Below are positions 7,908 to 20,391 of a stretch of DNA of 64,000 nucleotides, one piece after another. The DNA is from Streptomyces showdoensis (GTDB lineage: Bacteria; Actinomycetota; Actinomycetes; Streptomycetales; Streptomycetaceae): assembly GCF_039535475.1 (NCBI RefSeq), contig NZ_BAAAXG010000002.1, forward strand, positions 124,001-188,000, in the 5' to 3' direction. Position 1 is the first letter of the stretch, and each line of letters begins with the position of its first letter. Position numbers and translations under genes: made by a program. The notes beneath the pieces are model-generated. The model did not search any database. It saw only the letters and a list, made by a program, of their open reading frames with translations, and had not been told where the DNA came from.

Positions 7908-9208
7908 GCGGGCCAGCGGGCGGACCGGACGTGCCGGTTGGCGAGGCCGGCCGCGGTGATCAGGGCCTGGGCTCCGGCGATCAGCACGATGGCGCCGGTG
8001 ACGCCGAGGAACTGCAGGGCCAGGCCGCCGACCAGCGAGCCGAGCGGGGATCCGGCGCCGATGAGGGTGATGGTCGCGGCGATGGCGCGGCCCCGGCGGT
8101 GGTCCGGCGTCTGCCGGAAGATCATGATGTCGACGAGGATCTTCAGGGCCGGCAGCCCGAGCGCCGCCAGGGTGAGCATCGCGAAGACCCAGACCGGTCC
8201 GAACGGAAGGGCCAGCAGGGCCACCGCGAGGGTGGTGAGCGTGGACGCGGAGAGCAGCAGGCCGCCGGGGCTGAGCAGCCGGTTGAGCCGGGGCACCAGC
8301 GCCGAGCCGACGAGCATGCCGACGGCGGTGCCGGACAGCGCCAGACCGATCGTGCCGGCGGAGTGGTCCTGCTCGCGCAGGGTCACCATCACCATGAGGA
8401 TCGCGGCGGTGATGCTGAAGTAGAAGATGCTGATGAGGAGGAGGGCCGAGCGCAGCAGGCGGTCGGTGAGGAGTTCGACCAGGCCGGAGAAGGCCGTGGT
8501 CAGGGGGCTCAGCGCGCTCTTCGGCCCGGCGCGCTCCGGCCCGACCGGCCCGTCAGGACCGTCCGGTTCGTCGGGCGCGGTCGCTTCCGTGGTCTTCGGT
8601 ACGCGGACGAGCAGGGCGCAGACGAACGAGATCACGAAGCCGGCGATCGCCGCGAGGAACGGGAAGGTGCGGGAGACCAGGTAGAGCGCGCCGCCGAGGG
8701 GCGGTCCGGCGAGGGCGGCCGCGCCGCTGCGCGCCTCGTCCTGGCTGAGTGCGGCGGTGAGTTGATGGTCCGGCACCACGGCCCGGATCAGCAGCATCCG
8801 GGCGGGTGCCCCGAAGGCCGTACCGGCGCCCAGCACGACCGCGGCGAGGATCAGAAGTCCGAAGTTCGCCCGGCCGGCCATGAGACTGATCACGATGAAC
8901 GCGAGAGTGAGGGCGCGGACCGCTTCGGAGATCAGCAGGATGCGGCGCCGGTCCCACCGGTCGACCACCGCGCCGGCCGGCAGGCCGACGAGGAGGGCGG
9001 TACCGATCTGGGCGAAGCCGAACAGGCCGGCGAGTGCGGGGGAGCCGGTCAGGGACATGATCAGGAGGGGGTAGGCGACTTCCACGGTTTCGAGGCCGAG
9101 GTTGGCCGATGCGGCCCCGATCCAGAGAATTTGGAAGCGCCGGTTTCGGCGCAGGGGTGTCGGCGTGGGAAGAGTCGCGCTATCACTTAGATGTAAGCGT
9201 TCACTCAT
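7904..9208 (-). CDS. MFS transporter (enterobactin-exporter/macrolide-efflux-like)
   Basis: A 434-residue protein with about 12 membrane helices. The cytoplasmic loop PAGAVVDRWDRRRILLISEAVRA is the MFS motif A (G-x-x-x-D-R-x-x-R-R). A hydrophilic Pro/Gly-rich stretch lies between helices 6 and 7. It probably exports the peptide product, or a toxic precursor, and is the first gene of the operon with the sulfotransferase. A GTTCAC-N6-GTGAAC inverted repeat spans its start codon, and a divergent ArsR-like regulator lies 57 nt away. Confidence 0.88.
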   Translation of the reverse strand: MSERLHLSDSATLPTPTPLRRNRRFQILWIGAASANLGLETVEVAYPLLIMSLTGSPALAGLFGFAQIGTALLVGLPAGAVVDRWDRRRILLISEAVRALTLAFIVISLMAGRANFGLLILAAVVLGAGTAFGAPARMLLIRAVVPDHQLTAALSQDEARSGAAALAGPPLGGALYLVSRTFPFLAAIAGFVISFVCALLVRVPKTTEATAPDEPDGPDGPVGPERAGPKSALSPLTTAFSGLVELLTDRLLRSALLLISIFYFSITAAILMVMVTLREQDHSAGTIGLALSGTAVGMLVGSALVPRLNRLLSPGGLLLSASTLTTLAVALLALPFGPVWVFAMLTLAALGLPALKILVDIMIFRQTPDHRRGRAIAATITLIGAGSPLGSLVGGLALQFLGVTGAIVLIAGAQALITAAGLANRHVRSARWPA

Positions 9209-9216
9209 GCGTGAAC
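9199..9216. promoter_or_regulatory. Inverted-repeat operator over the MFS start codon
   Basis: GTTCAC (9199-9204) and GTGAAC (9211-9216) are perfect 6-bp arms with a 6-nt spacer, placed across the MFS start codon in the divergent promoter region. It is a plausible binding site for the adjacent ArsR-like repressor. Confidence 0.5.
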
Positions 9217-9265
9217 GGTAGCATGGACATGAATGATTTCGCTACGAGGAAACGGAGTTGGGCCC

Positions 9266-9907
9266 ATGGCCGACGATGCCGACGCGGTGACGGTCGTCCG
9301 CGAGGTGGACGACGTGGAGACGCTGAAGGCCCTGTCCGACCCGCTGAGGCTGGCGATCCTGCGCACGATGATGAGCGACGTACGGGCCTCGCACCGGGTC
9401 AAGGACATCGCCCGGCTGCTGGACCAGCCGCCCACCCGGCTCTACCGGCACATCAAGGTGCTGGAGGCCGCGGGCCTGATCAAGGTGGCGCAGACCCGGA
9501 TGGTCTCCGGGATCCAGGAGAGCCAGTACCAGGTGGCGCAGTTCGCCCTGCGGCTGAGCCGCGACCTGCTGGCCGCGCCGGGCAACGCGGGCGACCTGGC
9601 CGACGCGTTCGCGGCCACGCTCAACGACTTCCGCGACCGGCTCGTACGGGACATCATCAGCGGCCGCTTCCAGCCGGAGCCGGACCCGGAGGCCGCCGAG
9701 CAGCCGGATCCGCTCGGCCCGATGGTCGTGGCGCTCGACCGGCGGCTGACGCCGGAGCGCGCCGTCGAGTTCCGGTCCCGGCTGACCGCGCTGATGGACG
9801 AGTTCAACCGGCCCGACGACGAGGAGAAGGCCGATGTGCCGGTCGAGTTCCTGCTGATGTTCTGGGCGCCCAAGGAGCCGGCCGAGGAGTCCGGGGGGAA
9901 GTCCTAG
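9266..9907 (+). CDS. ArsR-type winged-helix transcriptional regulator
   Basis: A 213-residue protein. The HTH region is LKALSDPLRLAILRTMM, followed by VKDIARLLDQPPTRLYRHIKVLEAAGLI, as in HTH_20/ArsR proteins. No metal-binding cysteine motif is seen, so the ligand is probably an organic compound. It probably represses the divergent MFS-sulfotransferase operon through the 9199-9216 repeat. I chose ATG 9266, with GGAG 9 nt upstream. A perfect 19-bp hairpin follows the gene. Confidence 0.8.
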   Translation: MADDADAVTVVREVDDVETLKALSDPLRLAILRTMMSDVRASHRVKDIARLLDQPPTRLYRHIKVLEAAGLIKVAQTRMVSGIQESQYQVAQFALRLSRDLLAAPGNAGDLADAFAATLNDFRDRLVRDIISGRFQPEPDPEAAEQPDPLGPMVVALDRRLTPERAVEFRSRLTALMDEFNRPDDEEKADVPVEFLLMFWAPKEPAEESGGKS

Positions 9908-9928
9908 GGAAGGCCGGGGACGCACACG

Positions 9929-9971
9929 GACGCCCTCGGGCCCGGCCGTCGAGGCCGGGCCCGAGGGCGTC
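9929..9971. terminator. 19-bp perfect hairpin, probably a bidirectional terminator
   Basis: The arms 9929-9947 and 9953-9971 are exact reverse complements around GTCGA. It lies between the plus-strand regulator (stop 9907) and the minus-strand methyltransferase (stop 10037), so it can serve both. Confidence 0.75.
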
Positions 9972-10036
9972 GGGGGGAGGGCGGCACGGCCGTCAGGAGG
10001 CCGCCCGGATCACTCTGTCCGCTCTGTTCGCTCCGC

Positions 10037-11068
10037 TCACTTGGTCGCGATGAAGAGGCGGCCGCCGGGGAAGCGGTGCGGCACGCACTCGGCCTGCTCG
10101 AAGCCGGCCTGCCGGAAGCGGGCCAGCCAGTCCTCCTCCGGGGGCAGCGTCACGTTCATGAACCCGGCGTGCAGGTAGGTGAACAGCGCGCTGAACCGGC
10201 GCTCGCGCTCCGCCGACGCGTACGGCACCGCGTCGGTGATCGCCATGATGCCGCCCGGGCGCAGCGCCTCCCGGCACTGCCGCAGCACCCGGTCGAAGAC
10301 GTCGCCCTCCAGCACGATGTCGTGGAAGACGAACCCGGCGTGGATGACGTCGGCGCCGGCCACCGGGCCGGGGTCGTCGGCGATGGACTGGATCGGCCGC
10401 TCCACCACCGTCAGGCGCTCGCCGACCCCCGCGTCCCGAGCCGCGCGGGCCGCCTCCTGACACGCGCCGGCACTCATGTCCAGGGCCACGCCGGTGCTCT
10501 CCGGCAGCCGGCCGAGCAGGTCGATCAGCAGGCCGGCGGCACCGGCACCGAGGTCGACGATGTGCTTCGGCCGCGCGGCCAGGATCGCCTCGGTCGCGGC
10601 CGGGTAGAAGCCCTGGCTGCCGATCCACCGGGAACTGACCGCCACCTCGCGCCCGTTGCGCCGGAACTGCGCTCCGGCGGCGGCCGGGTCGCGCAGGAAC
10701 GCGGCGGGGTTCTGGACGTACGGCTGGTTGGCCCGCAGCGACCAGGTGAGGTAGCCGGAGTCGTGGATCCGGTCGGCGAAGTCCTCCGCGACCCGGAACT
10801 CCTTGACACCGGTCGGCACCACCAGCGCCGCGGCGACCAGGGTGGCCAGGAAGCCGTCCATGCCCTCCTCCGGCACGTCCGCGGCCACGGCCAGCTCGGC
10901 CGAGGTCACCGGCTCACCGCGCTCCAGCAGCGGGACGATGCCCAGCCGGTCGGCCATTTCGAGCAGCGTGGCGACGGCGGCGAGATCGGCTGCGGTCTCC
11001 CGGGGGCTGATGCTTGACATCGCGTTCTCCCACTCCAATTCGACGGTCATCTCGGGATCTACGGTCAT
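10037..11068 (-). CDS. SAM-dependent methyltransferase with N-terminal winged helix
   Basis: A 343-residue class I methyltransferase. An N-terminal dimerisation/winged-helix part ([18 protein letters not shown]) is followed by SAM motif [18 protein letters not shown] at ~residue 175 and a post-II region [13 protein letters not shown]. The end, [19 protein letters not shown], resembles ketoacid C-methyltransferases such as MppJ, but also small-molecule O-methyltransferases, so substrate and atom are uncertain. The ATG at 11068 overlaps the NRPS1 stop (ATGA). Downstream ATGs at 11050 and 11020 are alternatives; the latter has GGGAG upstream. Tight coupling to NRPS1 makes a precursor or peptide methylation role likely. 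Confidence 0.75.
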   Translation of the reverse strand: MTVDPEMTVELEWENAMSSISPRETAADLAAVATLLEMADRLGIVPLLERGEPVTSAELAVAADVPEEGMDGFLATLVAAALVVPTGVKEFRVAEDFADRIHDSGYLTWSLRANQPYVQNPAAFLRDPAAAGAQFRRNGREVAVSSRWIGSQGFYPAATEAILAARPKHIVDLGAGAAGLLIDLLGRLPESTGVALDMSAGACQEAARAARDAGVGERLTVVERPIQSIADDPGPVAGADVIHAGFVFHDIVLEGDVFDRVLRQCREALRPGGIMAITDAVPYASAERERRFSALFTYLHAGFMNVTLPPEEDWLARFRQAGFEQAECVPHRFPGGRLFIATK

Positions 11069-14000
11069 CGGGGGTCCGGCTGGGCGCCGGAGGGTTCGGT
11101 GCGCCGGCGGAGCTTCGGCCGGCTGCGGCCGGCGGACCGGCCGAGGCGTTCGGCGAGCGCCGCCACCGTCGGGGACTCGAACAGGGCGGCCACGCTGAGG
11201 CTCGCGTCGAAGCGGGTGCGCACCCGGTTGAGCAGGCGGGTGGCGAGCAGCGAATGGCCGCCGAGGTCGAAGAAGTTGTCGTGCACGCCGACCCGTTCGG
11301 TCTTCAGGACCTCGGCGAACATCGCGCACAGCGCGGTCTCCCGCTCGTCCCGCGGCGCCACGTACTCCATGGCGGACGTGCCCGGGCCGGGGGCCGGCAG
11401 CGCCTTCCGGTCGACCTTGCCGTTGCCGGTCAGCGGCAGCCGGTCCAGCGTGACGAACACGCTCGGCACCATGTAGTCCGGCAGCGTCCGGGCGGCGTGC
11501 TCCCGGACGGCGGCCACGTCCACGTCCGCCGGCACGAGATAGCCGACCAGCCGCTCGCCGTCCCCGGTCACCGTCGCGTGGGCCACGTCCGGGTGGCCGG
11601 TCAGGGCCGCCTCGACCTCGGCCGGTTCGATCCGGAACCCGCGGACCTTCAGCTGCGCGTCGACCCGGCCCTCGAACTCCAGCACCCCGTCGGTCCGGTA
11701 GCGGGCGAGGTCGCCGGTGCGGTACATCCGCCCGCCGGCCGGGCCGTACGGGTCGGCGACGAAGCGGGCCGCGGTCACGTCCGGCTGGTGCGCGTAGCCG
11801 CGGGCCAGGCCGGTCCCGGTCACGTACACCTCTCCGGGCACCCCGGGGGCCACCGGCCGCAGCCGCTCGTCGAGCAGGTACAGCCGGGTGTGGTCCATCG
11901 CCCGGCCGATCGGCACCGTACGCGCGGGCACCGTGGCGATCGGGTACCAGGAGGAGATGACGGTGGTCTCCGTGGTGCCCCAGGCGGCGGCGACCGCGGT
12001 GTCCGGAGCGTCGGCCACCAGATCCGCGACCGAGGCGGGCGACACCACGTCGCCGGCCATCCACACGAGGTCCAGCGCGGCCAGCGCCGGCCGGGCCTCC
12101 GCCGCCATCAGGTTGAACAGCGCGGAGGTGAAGACCGCGGTGGTGGCCTTGCCCTCGACGATGGTGCGGGCCAGCACCTCGGTGTCCAGGTCTCCCTCGG
12201 GAGCGATCACCACCCGTCCGCCGGTCAGCAGCGGCAGCCAGATCTCGTACGTGGACGGGTCGAACGAGGTCGGCGAGTGCATCAGCGCGTCCGCCGGCCG
12301 CAGTTCCGCCCAGGCGCGGTCGGTGACGAACTCGGCGACGCTGCGGTGCGAGACGCCGACCGCCTTGGGCGTGCCCGTCGAGCCGCTGGTGAACATCGTG
12401 TACGCGGTGAGCTCGGGGTGGGTGGTGACGGCGGGTCCGTGCTCCTCGGCGCCCGGGGAGGGCGCCACGACCGTGACCCCGGTCAGCGCGGTGGGCGTGT
12501 CGGTGACGAGCAGCGACGCCCGCATGTGGTCGACCATCCGCTGCTGCCGGGCGAGCGGCGCGGACGCGGGCAGCGGCAGGTAGCCGCCGCCGGCCTTGAC
12601 GACCGCGAGGACGGTCACGAGGTAGTCGATGCCGCGCGGCTGACGCACCGCCACCGGGTCGTCGGGCGCGCAGCCCGCCGCGACCAGGGCGTGCGCCAGG
12701 TGGTTGGCGCGCCGGTCCAGGTCCCGGTAGCTGATCGACCGGTCGCCCTCGACCGCGGCGACCGCGTCCGGGGTGGCGGCGGCCTGCCGGGCGAAGAGCA
12801 CGGCGAGGTCCTCGTCGACGACCGGCCGCCCGGTGTCCGCCCGGTCCGACAGCGCGGCCCGGCGTTCGGCGTCGGAGAGCAGGTCGATCCGCCCGATCGG
12901 CAGGTCCGGATCGGCGACGGCCGCGCTCAGGACCCGTGTCAGCCGGTCCATCAGAGCGGTCACGGTCTCCCGGTCGAACAGATCGGTGCGGTAGCGCACC
13001 TCGCCGGTGATGCCCTCGGGCGCCCGGCCCTCCCCGTGCCGCTCGGCGAAGCTCAGGCTGAGGTCGAAGTCGACCGGGCCGACCCGGATCGCGTCGAGCG
13101 CGCCCCCGGTCGGCGCCGGCGACACCTCGACGCCCGGCAGGGCGAAGGAGGCCTCGGCGTTGTTCTGCAGGACCAGCATGGTCTGGAAGAGCGGGTGCCG
13201 GCTCAGCGTGCGGGCCGGGTTGAGCGCCGTGACGATCCGGTCGAACGGCAGCTCCTGGTGGGCGTAGGCCGCCAGGTCCAGCTCCCGCACCCGGGTCAGC
13301 AGTTCGCGGAAGCTCGGGTCCCCGCCGGTGTCGGTGCGCAGCACCAGGCTGTTCACGAAGCAGCCGACCAGCTGGTCGAGGCTGTCGTCGCTGCGGCCGG
13401 CGACCGCGGTGCCGATCGGGATGTCGGTGCCCGCCCCGAGCCGGGTGTAGAGCGTCGCGAGCGCGGCGTGCAGCACCATGAACAGCGTGGTGTGGGTGCG
13501 CCGGGCCAGAGCCAGCAGTCCGGCGTGCAGCGGTGCGGGCAGCGTGACCGGGAGCAGGGCGCCCCGCAGGTCCGAGGAGTCCGGCCGGGGCCGGTCGTAG
13601 GGGAGGGCCAGCTCCTGCGGGAGCGCGGCGAGCCGCTCGGACCAGTACCCGGAGAGGCGTTCGCCGTCCGGTCCTTCGAGCAGGGACCGCTGCCACAGGG
13701 TGTAGTCGGCGTACTGGACCGGCAGCGGGCGCCAGACCGGCGCGTCGCCGCGGACCCGGGCGGCGTAGGCCTGGGCGAGGTCGTGCGTCAGCGGGGCCTG
13801 GGACCAGCCGTCGCCGGCGATGTGGTGCAGGAGCAGCAGCAGGGTGTGCCGGTCCGGGCCGGTGGTGAACAGGTGCAGCCGCAGCGGCAGTTCGGTGGTC
13901 AGGTCGAAACGGTGGCCGGCCGCGGCCGCCAGCTCGCGGTCCAGGTCGGCCGGGTCCACCCGGAGCGCCCGCAGCACCTCGTCGGGGTCGGCCTCCTTCA

Positions 14001-17000
14001 GGATCTCCTGGCCGGGCGCCCCGTCGACCTCCGGGAAGCGGGTCCGCAGGGTCTCGTGCCGGTCCAGCAGGTCGCCCACGGCGGCGCGCAGCGCCCCGGT
14101 GTCCAGGGCCCCGTCCAGGCGCAGCACCAGCGGCCAGCCGAGCCCGTTCCACCGGGACAGGAACCACAGCCGCTCCTGGGCGTAGGACAGGGGCAGCGGG
14201 CTGGGCCGTTCGGCCGGCACCAGGGCGCCGCGGGTCCGGCCCGACGCGTCGCCGGAGGCGATGCGCGCGGCGAGCGCCGCCGCCGTCGGCGCCTCGAACA
14301 GGTCCGCGACGCCCAGGTCCGCGCCCAGGTGCGTGCGGACCCGGTTGACCAGCCGGGTGGCGAGGAGCGAGTGGCCGCCGAGGTCGAAGAAGTTGTCGTG
14401 GGCGCCGACCCGGGACCTGCCGAGCAGCTCGCCCATGAGCTCGACGAGGATCTCCTCGGTCGGGGTGCGCGGGGCCGTGTACCCGGAGCCGGTCTCGAAC
14501 GCGGGCTCCGGCAGGGCCCGCCGGTCGACCTTGCCGTTGCCGGTCAGCGGCAGCCGGTCGAGGACGACGAAGGCGCTCGGCACCATGTAGTCGGGCAGCG
14601 CGGCGGCGACGTGGTCCCGTACGGCGGCGAGGTCCGGGGCCGCGTCCTCGGGGACGAGATAGGCGACGAGCCGGCGTTCGCCCCCGTGGTCCTCGTGGGC
14701 GGTGACGAAGGCCTGCCCGATCTCCGCGAGCGCGGTCAGCGAGGACTCGACCTCGGCGGGTTCGACCCGGAAGCCGCGGATCTTCACCTGGGCGTCGGCC
14801 CGCCCGACGAAGTCGAGGGTGCCGTCGGCACGCCACCGGGTGATGTCGCCGGTGCGGTACATCCGGCCGCCGGCCGGGCCCCACGGGTCGGCGGTGAACC
14901 GCTCGGCGGTCAGGTCGGGCCGGCCTGCGTATCCGCGCGACACCCCCGAGCCGGCGATGTAGAGCTCGCCGGGGACCCCGGCCGGCACCGGCTGGAGCCG
15001 CTCGTCGAGCACGTACAGCCGGGTGTTGTCCATCGGGGCGCCGATCGGCACCCGGCCGGGCACGTCCTGGCCTGCGGACATCGAGAACCGGGAGGAGCAG
15101 GTGGTGGTCTCGGTCGGGCCGTACAGGGCCCGGACCGTGAGGCCGGGGTGCCGGTCCAGCAGCCGCGCGACCGCCGCGGGCGGCACCACGTCGCCGCCGG
15201 TCAGGATCTCCCGGACGCCCGCGAAGCACTCCGGGTCCTCGGCGAGTGCCGCGAACAGGCCGGAGGTGAGCCAGACCCGGTCCACGCCGGACTCGGCCAC
15301 CGCGCGGGCCAGACCGGCGTCGTCGAGGACGCCGTCGGGCGCCACGACGACCGTGCCGCCGGTCAGCAGCGGGGTCCAGATCTCGTGCACCGACGCGTCG
15401 AAGCCCGTGGCGGAGTGCATCAGCACCGTGCCGCCGGCCCGCCAGAGCCGGTCGCGGACGAACCCGGCCGCGTTGCGGTGCGTCAGGACCACGGCCTTCG
15501 GCACCCCGGTCGAGCCGCTGGTGAACATCACGTACGCGGCCTGGTCCGGGTGCGGGTCGGCGCGGGGCGGCTCGGCCGCCTCGCCCTCCTCGGGCGCCAG
15601 CACGGTCAGGCCCGTCAGCTCGTGCGGCCGGTCGGTCACGAGCAGGGCGGCGCCGGCCCGTTCGGCCATCGCGCGCATCCGGTCGGCGGGCACCGTCGAG
15701 GGCAGCGGCAGGTACGCGGACCCGGCCTTGAGCACCGCGAGCATCGACACGATCAGCTCGGCCGAACGCTCCTGCAGCAGCGCCACCGGCCGGTCCGGGA
15801 GCGCCCCGGCCGCGACCAGCCGGTGGGCCAGGTGGTTGGCCCGCCGGTCGAGCTCGGCGTACGTGAGGACGACCGGTCCGGCGACCGCCACCGCGTCCGG
15901 GGCCGCCGCGACGTGCTCGGCGAACAGCCCCGGCAGCGAGGCCTCGGGCAGCGCGCGCCCGGTGTCGTTCCAGGAGCGCAGGATGGTGTCGCGCTCGTCC
16001 TCGGCGAGCACGTCGAGCCCGCCGAGCCGGGCGTCGGGGTCGGCCGTGACGGCCCGCAGGACGCGGACGAACCGGTCGGCCAGGGCCTGCACGGTGTCCC
16101 GGTCGAAGAGCCCGGTGCGGTAGACGATCTCGCCGACGATGCCGTCGGCGGCGCCGTCCCGCCCGTACGCCTCGGTGAGGTTCACGAAGAGGTCGAGCTG
16201 GGCGGCGGACGGCGTCGACCGGACCACCTCGACGTCCAGGCCGGCCAGGGCGAAGTCGGCGTCCGCGTTGTTCTGCAGCACCAGCGTGGTCTGGAACAGC
16301 GGGTGGCGGCTCAGCGCGCGGGCCGGGTTGAGCGCCTCGACCAGCCGGTCGAAGGGCAGCTCCTGGTGGCTGAGCGCGGCCACGTCCTCGGTCCTGGTGC
16401 GCTCCAGGAGCTCGCGGAAGGTCGGGTCGCCCGAGGTGTCGGTGCGCAGCACCAGGTTGTTGACGAAGAAGCCGACCAGCTCTTCCAGCTGGTCGTCGCC
16501 GCGCCCCGCGACCACGGTGCCGACGGGGATGTCGGTGCCCGCGCCGAGCCGCGTGTAGAGCGCGGCCAGGGCGGCGTGCAGCACCATGAAGAGCGTGGTC
16601 CGGCTCTGCTGGGCCAGGCCGAGCAGGGCGGCGTGCAGCGGGGCCGGTATCCGCAGGGGGAGCAGCTCGCCGGCGTGGTCGGCGCCGCTCGGGCGGGGCC
16701 GGTCGTAGGGCAGGGCCAGTTCCTCCGGGAGGTCCGCCAGGCGGTCCCGCCAGAATCCCGTCAGCTGCTCCTGGTACGCCGTGCTGAGCAGGTCGCGCTG
16801 CCACAGCGCGTAGTCGGCGTACTGGACGGGCAGCGGCCGCCACTCCGGTGCGGCGCCGGTGACCCGGGCCGCGTACGCGGTGGCCAGGTCCCGGGCCAGC
16901 GGCTGCATCGACCAGCCGTCGCCGGCGATGTGGTGCAGCACGAGGACCAGCACGTGCCGGTCCGGGGCGGTGCGCAGCAGCCACACCCGGACGGGCACCT

Positions 17001-20000
17001 CGGCGGTGATGTCGAAGGGCTGCCGGCACGCGGTCCGCACGGCCTCGTCGAGCTCCGGCTCGGGCACGTCGAGCACCCGGACCAGGTCTCCCGCCGGCAC
17101 CTGGGACAGGATGCGCTGGTACGGCTGTCCGTCCTGCTCCTCGAAGACGGTGCGCAGCGACTCGTGCCGCGCCGTCAGGTCCTCGACCGAGGCGGCCAGC
17201 GCGGCCCGGTCGACGGGGCCGGTCAGGCGCAGCACCACGGGCAGGTTGTAGGTCCAGCCGAGCGGATCCATCCGGTTCACGAACCACAGGCGCTGCTGCG
17301 CCCAGGACAGCGGGACGCGGTCCGGCCGCGGGGCCGCGACCAGGGCGGGCGCCTCCTGCCCGGCGGTCTCGGCGAGGGTGGCCGCGAGACCGGCGACGGT
17401 GGGCGTGGCGAACAGCGCGTCGAGCCCGAGCCGGACGCCGAAGGCGCCCCGGATCCGGTTGAGCAGGCGGGCGGCGAGCAGCGAGTGGCCGCCGAGCTCG
17501 AAGAAGTCGTCGTCGATGCTGACCCAGGCCCGGTCCAGGAGTTCGGCGGCGAGCTCGCAGAGCAGCCTCTCCCGCGCGTCACGGGGGGCCCGGCCGGACA
17601 CGTCGCCGCGGAAGTCGGGCTCGGGCAGCGCCTGCCGGTCCAGCTTGCCGCTCGCCGTCAGGGGCAGGGCGTCGAGCACCACGAAGGCGGCGGGCACCAG
17701 GTAGGAGGGCAGCCGCTCCTTGGCCCAGTCGCGCAGCGCCGCGACGAGCAGCCCGCGACGACGGGTGGCGATGGGGTCGTTGGTGAAGCCTGCGGTGCCC
17801 GCGGTGCCGATGGCGTCGGTGGTGCCCGTAGTGCCCGCGGGGCCGGCGGAGCCCGTCGTTCCCGCGGGACCGCCGGGCAGGTACACCCCGTCCAGCGCCT
17901 CGCCCGCGCCGGCGGCCGGGAAGAGGACGTCGAGCAGGTCCGGGCCGTCCGCGGACCAGGTGACCACGGCGGATCGCCCGTGCGCGGCGGCGAGGGAGTG
18001 CCAGTACTCCGGGTCGATCCGGTCGTCCGGCCCGTCCAGCGCGGCGCGCGTGGTCTCCACCGGCGCGCCCGCCCGGACCGCCCGTGCCGCGGCGACCTCA
18101 CCGGCGACCCGGGCGTTGCGCACCCCGGTGAGCCGCAGCGCGGTGCCGTCGGCCAGCCGGGCGGCCAGCTCCTCGGGGCCCCGCACCTCGGCCCCCCAGC
18201 CCAGCGCCGGGGCCGCCGACAGGTCCTGGGCGGCGGTGCCGTCCTTGTGCAGCACCACGTCGTAGCGGTGCTTGGTCAGCTCGTTGTGGTCGGCGCCGCG
18301 CTTGAGCCGCACGTCGACCGCGCCCGCGCCGACGGTGCCGAAGAGGCCCGGGTCGATCAGGAGCTCCTTCTCCAGGAGCACGGCCTGCTCGACCTCGCGG
18401 CGCAGCACCGCGGGGTCCGGGTCGTGGTCGAGCTGCGCGAGCCGGACGCCGGTCCACATGCTGTCGACGAGCGGCAGGCAGCGCACGTCGCCCACGAGCA
18501 GGCGGCCGCCCGGAGCGAGCAGGTCGAGCAGCTTGGTGAGCACGTCCCGCAGGTACCGCTCGTCGGGGAAGTACTGCACGACCGAGTTGATGACGATCGT
18601 GTCGAAGTGGCCGCGGGGCAGGCCGTCGGTGACGTCGGCCGCCTGGTGGCGCAGGGTGACCTTGCCGGCGGTGTCCGGCTCGCCGGCGAGCCGGTCGCGC
18701 AGACCCTCGATCGCGGACGCCGAGTAGTCGGTGCCCCAGTACTCGTCGACCCCGCCGACCAGCGGCGTGAGGATCAGGCCGGATCCGACGCCGACCTCCA
18801 GGACGCGCTTCGGCGCGAAGCCGCGGACGCGGGTGACGATCGCCTCCCGCCAGCGGGCCATCTCCTCGACGGGGATCCCCTCGCCGGTGTACGTGGAGTT
18901 CCAGCCCGAGAAGTCGGCGCCGAACGCGGAGCGGTCGGACTCGTCGTAGAAGGTCTCGTAGATCTGCTGCCACTCGTCGACGTGCCGCTCGGCGTTGCCG
19001 TCCTCGGTCTCCGGCGCCGGTGCCGCGACCAGATAGGCGGCGAGGCGCTTCTCGCCGAGCCGGTCCTCGTGCACCAGCACCCGGGCCTGCTCCACCGCCG
19101 GGTGCCCGGCGAGGGCCGACTCGATCTCGCCCGGCTCGATCCGCAGGCCGCGGATCTTGACCTGGTCGTCGGCCCGGCCGCAGTAGGCGAGCTGACCGTC
19201 GGGCAGCCGCCGCACCAGGTCGCCGGTGCGGTACATCCGGGTGCCGGGCTCCCCGAAGGGGTCGGCGACGTAGCGCTCGGAGGTGAGCCCGGCGCGGTCC
19301 ACGTACCCGCGGGTCACGCCCTCGCCGCCGCTGTACAGCTCGCCGATCTCGCCGGGGGGCGTCGGGCGCAGCGCGTCGTCCAGGACGTACAGGCGGGTGG
19401 CGCCGGACCGGGAGCCGATCGGCGGGGCGTCCGGCCCGGGTTCGAGCGGGGCGGAGAGGGTGACGGCGATGGTGGTCTCGGTGGGCCCGTAGCCGTTGAC
19501 CATCCGGCGGCCGGGGGCCCAGGCCTCCACCAGCCGGGCGCCGCACGCCTCGCCGCCGACCATCAGGGAGCGCAGCTCCGGCAGCTCGGCCGGCGGCACG
19601 GTCGCCAGCACCGACGGCGGGACGAACGCGTGGGTGATCCGGTGCTCCGCCAGGAACGCGGCCAGGTCCTCGCCGGCCAGCGGGTCGGGGGGCGAGACGA
19701 CCAGGGTGCCGCCCGGCGCGAAGGCCAGCAGCACCTCGATGATCATCGCGTCGAAGCTGGGCGAGGCGAGCTGGGACACCACCGCGTCGGGGCCCGACGC
19801 CATCCGCTCCACCAGGTCGGCCGCGAACGGCGGCAGCCCGCGGTGCGGGACCGCGACGCCCTTGGGCCGGCCGGTCGAGCCGGACGTGTAGATGACGTAG
19901 GCCAGCGACAGCGGACGGTCCACCGGGTCCGGGGCGGTCACCGGCGCGGCCGCCGCCTCGGCCAGGAGCTCCGACAGCGGCACCTGGACGGTGCCCGGGG

Positions 20001-20391
20001 TGTCGGGCAGCCCGTGCCGCGCCGCCTCGGTGGTCAGCAGGAGGCGGGGCGCGCTGTCGGCGCACATGAACGCGATCCGCTCGGCCGGGTGGTGGACGTC
20101 GACCGGCAGGAACGCGCCGCCGGCCTTCCCGACCGCGAGCATGGCGACGATCAGCTCGGCCGAGCGGGGCAGCGCGAGCGCCACCACGTCCTCGGCGCCG
20201 ATGCCGCGGGCCCGCAGCGCGTGGGCCAGCTGGTTGGCCCGGGCGTCCAGGTCGGCGTACCGCAGCTCGTCCGGGCCGCAGCGCAGCGCCGGCGCGTCAC
20301 CGCGGTCCGCCGCGTGCCGGGCCACGAGGCCGTGCAAGGACTCGTGCGGGTCGATATCGGCCGAGGGCAGGCGCTCCGGCGAAAACGGCAT
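11065..20391 (-). CDS. NRPS, three modules: A-nMT-T / C-A-T / C-A-T
   Basis: A 3108-residue peptide synthetase. Module 1 has no condensation domain: A1 (TSGSTG ~170) holds an N-methyltransferase inserted between its A8 and A9 motifs (VLEVGVGSG ~529), then T1 (GGHSL ~967). Module 2 has C (HHIAGDGWS ~1155), A2 (TSGSTG ~1624) and T2 (~2007). Module 3 has C (~2192), A3 (~2669) and T3 (~3047). There are no E or TE domains, so it should start the chain with an N-methylated residue and pass a tripeptide to NRPS2. Pocket residues I read: A1 DAIFMGGIAK, A2 DAHWLGLTCK, A3 DPYFWAAVIK. None matches a code I know; A2 shares G301/C331 with arylglycine pockets. The ATG at 20391 has GGAGAG 6 nt upstream. Confidence 0.95.
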   Translation of the reverse strand: MPFSPERLPSADIDPHESLHGLVARHAADRGDAPALRCGPDELRYADLDARANQLAHALRARGIGAEDVVALALPRSAELIVAMLAVGKAGGAFLPVDVHHPAERIAFMCADSAPRLLLTTEAARHGLPDTPGTVQVPLSELLAEAAAAPVTAPDPVDRPLSLAYVIYTSGSTGRPKGVAVPHRGLPPFAADLVERMASGPDAVVSQLASPSFDAMIIEVLLAFAPGGTLVVSPPDPLAGEDLAAFLAEHRITHAFVPPSVLATVPPAELPELRSLMVGGEACGARLVEAWAPGRRMVNGYGPTETTIAVTLSAPLEPGPDAPPIGSRSGATRLYVLDDALRPTPPGEIGELYSGGEGVTRGYVDRAGLTSERYVADPFGEPGTRMYRTGDLVRRLPDGQLAYCGRADDQVKIRGLRIEPGEIESALAGHPAVEQARVLVHEDRLGEKRLAAYLVAAPAPETEDGNAERHVDEWQQIYETFYDESDRSAFGADFSGWNSTYTGEGIPVEEMARWREAIVTRVRGFAPKRVLEVGVGSGLILTPLVGGVDEYWGTDYSASAIEGLRDRLAGEPDTAGKVTLRHQAADVTDGLPRGHFDTIVINSVVQYFPDERYLRDVLTKLLDLLAPGGRLLVGDVRCLPLVDSMWTGVRLAQLDHDPDPAVLRREVEQAVLLEKELLIDPGLFGTVGAGAVDVRLKRGADHNELTKHRYDVVLHKDGTAAQDLSAAPALGWGAEVRGPEELAARLADGTALRLTGVRNARVAGEVAAARAVRAGAPVETTRAALDGPDDRIDPEYWHSLAAAHGRSAVVTWSADGPDLLDVLFPAAGAGEALDGVYLPGGPAGTTGSAGPAGTTGTTDAIGTAGTAGFTNDPIATRRRGLLVAALRDWAKERLPSYLVPAAFVVLDALPLTASGKLDRQALPEPDFRGDVSGRAPRDARERLLCELAAELLDRAWVSIDDDFFELGGHSLLAARLLNRIRGAFGVRLGLDALFATPTVAGLAATLAETAGQEAPALVAAPRPDRVPLSWAQQRLWFVNRMDPLGWTYNLPVVLRLTGPVDRAALAASVEDLTARHESLRTVFEEQDGQPYQRILSQVPAGDLVRVLDVPEPELDEAVRTACRQPFDITAEVPVRVWLLRTAPDRHVLVLVLHHIAGDGWSMQPLARDLATAYAARVTGAAPEWRPLPVQYADYALWQRDLLSTAYQEQLTGFWRDRLADLPEELALPYDRPRPSGADHAGELLPLRIPAPLHAALLGLAQQSRTTLFMVLHAALAALYTRLGAGTDIPVGTVVAGRGDDQLEELVGFFVNNLVLRTDTSGDPTFRELLERTRTEDVAALSHQELPFDRLVEALNPARALSRHPLFQTTLVLQNNADADFALAGLDVEVVRSTPSAAQLDLFVNLTEAYGRDGAADGIVGEIVYRTGLFDRDTVQALADRFVRVLRAVTADPDARLGGLDVLAEDERDTILRSWNDTGRALPEASLPGLFAEHVAAAPDAVAVAGPVVLTYAELDRRANHLAHRLVAAGALPDRPVALLQERSAELIVSMLAVLKAGSAYLPLPSTVPADRMRAMAERAGAALLVTDRPHELTGLTVLAPEEGEAAEPPRADPHPDQAAYVMFTSGSTGVPKAVVLTHRNAAGFVRDRLWRAGGTVLMHSATGFDASVHEIWTPLLTGGTVVVAPDGVLDDAGLARAVAESGVDRVWLTSGLFAALAEDPECFAGVREILTGGDVVPPAAVARLLDRHPGLTVRALYGPTETTTCSSRFSMSAGQDVPGRVPIGAPMDNTRLYVLDERLQPVPAGVPGELYIAGSGVSRGYAGRPDLTAERFTADPWGPAGGRMYRTGDITRWRADGTLDFVGRADAQVKIRGFRVEPAEVESSLTALAEIGQAFVTAHEDHGGERRLVAYLVPEDAAPDLAAVRDHVAAALPDYMVPSAFVVLDRLPLTGNGKVDRRALPEPAFETGSGYTAPRTPTEEILVELMGELLGRSRVGAHDNFFDLGGHSLLATRLVNRVRTHLGADLGVADLFEAPTAAALAARIASGDASGRTRGALVPAERPSPLPLSYAQERLWFLSRWNGLGWPLVLRLDGALDTGALRAAVGDLLDRHETLRTRFPEVDGAPGQEILKEADPDEVLRALRVDPADLDRELAAAAGHRFDLTTELPLRLHLFTTGPDRHTLLLLLHHIAGDGWSQAPLTHDLAQAYAARVRGDAPVWRPLPVQYADYTLWQRSLLEGPDGERLSGYWSERLAALPQELALPYDRPRPDSSDLRGALLPVTLPAPLHAGLLALARRTHTTLFMVLHAALATLYTRLGAGTDIPIGTAVAGRSDDSLDQLVGCFVNSLVLRTDTGGDPSFRELLTRVRELDLAAYAHQELPFDRIVTALNPARTLSRHPLFQTMLVLQNNAEASFALPGVEVSPAPTGGALDAIRVGPVDFDLSLSFAERHGEGRAPEGITGEVRYRTDLFDRETVTALMDRLTRVLSAAVADPDLPIGRIDLLSDAERRAALSDRADTGRPVVDEDLAVLFARQAAATPDAVAAVEGDRSISYRDLDRRANHLAHALVAAGCAPDDPVAVRQPRGIDYLVTVLAVVKAGGGYLPLPASAPLARQQRMVDHMRASLLVTDTPTALTGVTVVAPSPGAEEHGPAVTTHPELTAYTMFTSGSTGTPKAVGVSHRSVAEFVTDRAWAELRPADALMHSPTSFDPSTYEIWLPLLTGGRVVIAPEGDLDTEVLARTIVEGKATTAVFTSALFNLMAAEARPALAALDLVWMAGDVVSPASVADLVADAPDTAVAAAWGTTETTVISSWYPIATVPARTVPIGRAMDHTRLYLLDERLRPVAPGVPGEVYVTGTGLARGYAHQPDVTAARFVADPYGPAGGRMYRTGDLARYRTDGVLEFEGRVDAQLKVRGFRIEPAEVEAALTGHPDVAHATVTGDGERLVGYLVPADVDVAAVREHAARTLPDYMVPSVFVTLDRLPLTGNGKVDRKALPAPGPGTSAMEYVAPRDERETALCAMFAEVLKTERVGVHDNFFDLGGHSLLATRLLNRVRTRFDASLSVAALFESPTVAALAERLGRSAGRSRPKLRRRTEPSGAQPDPR

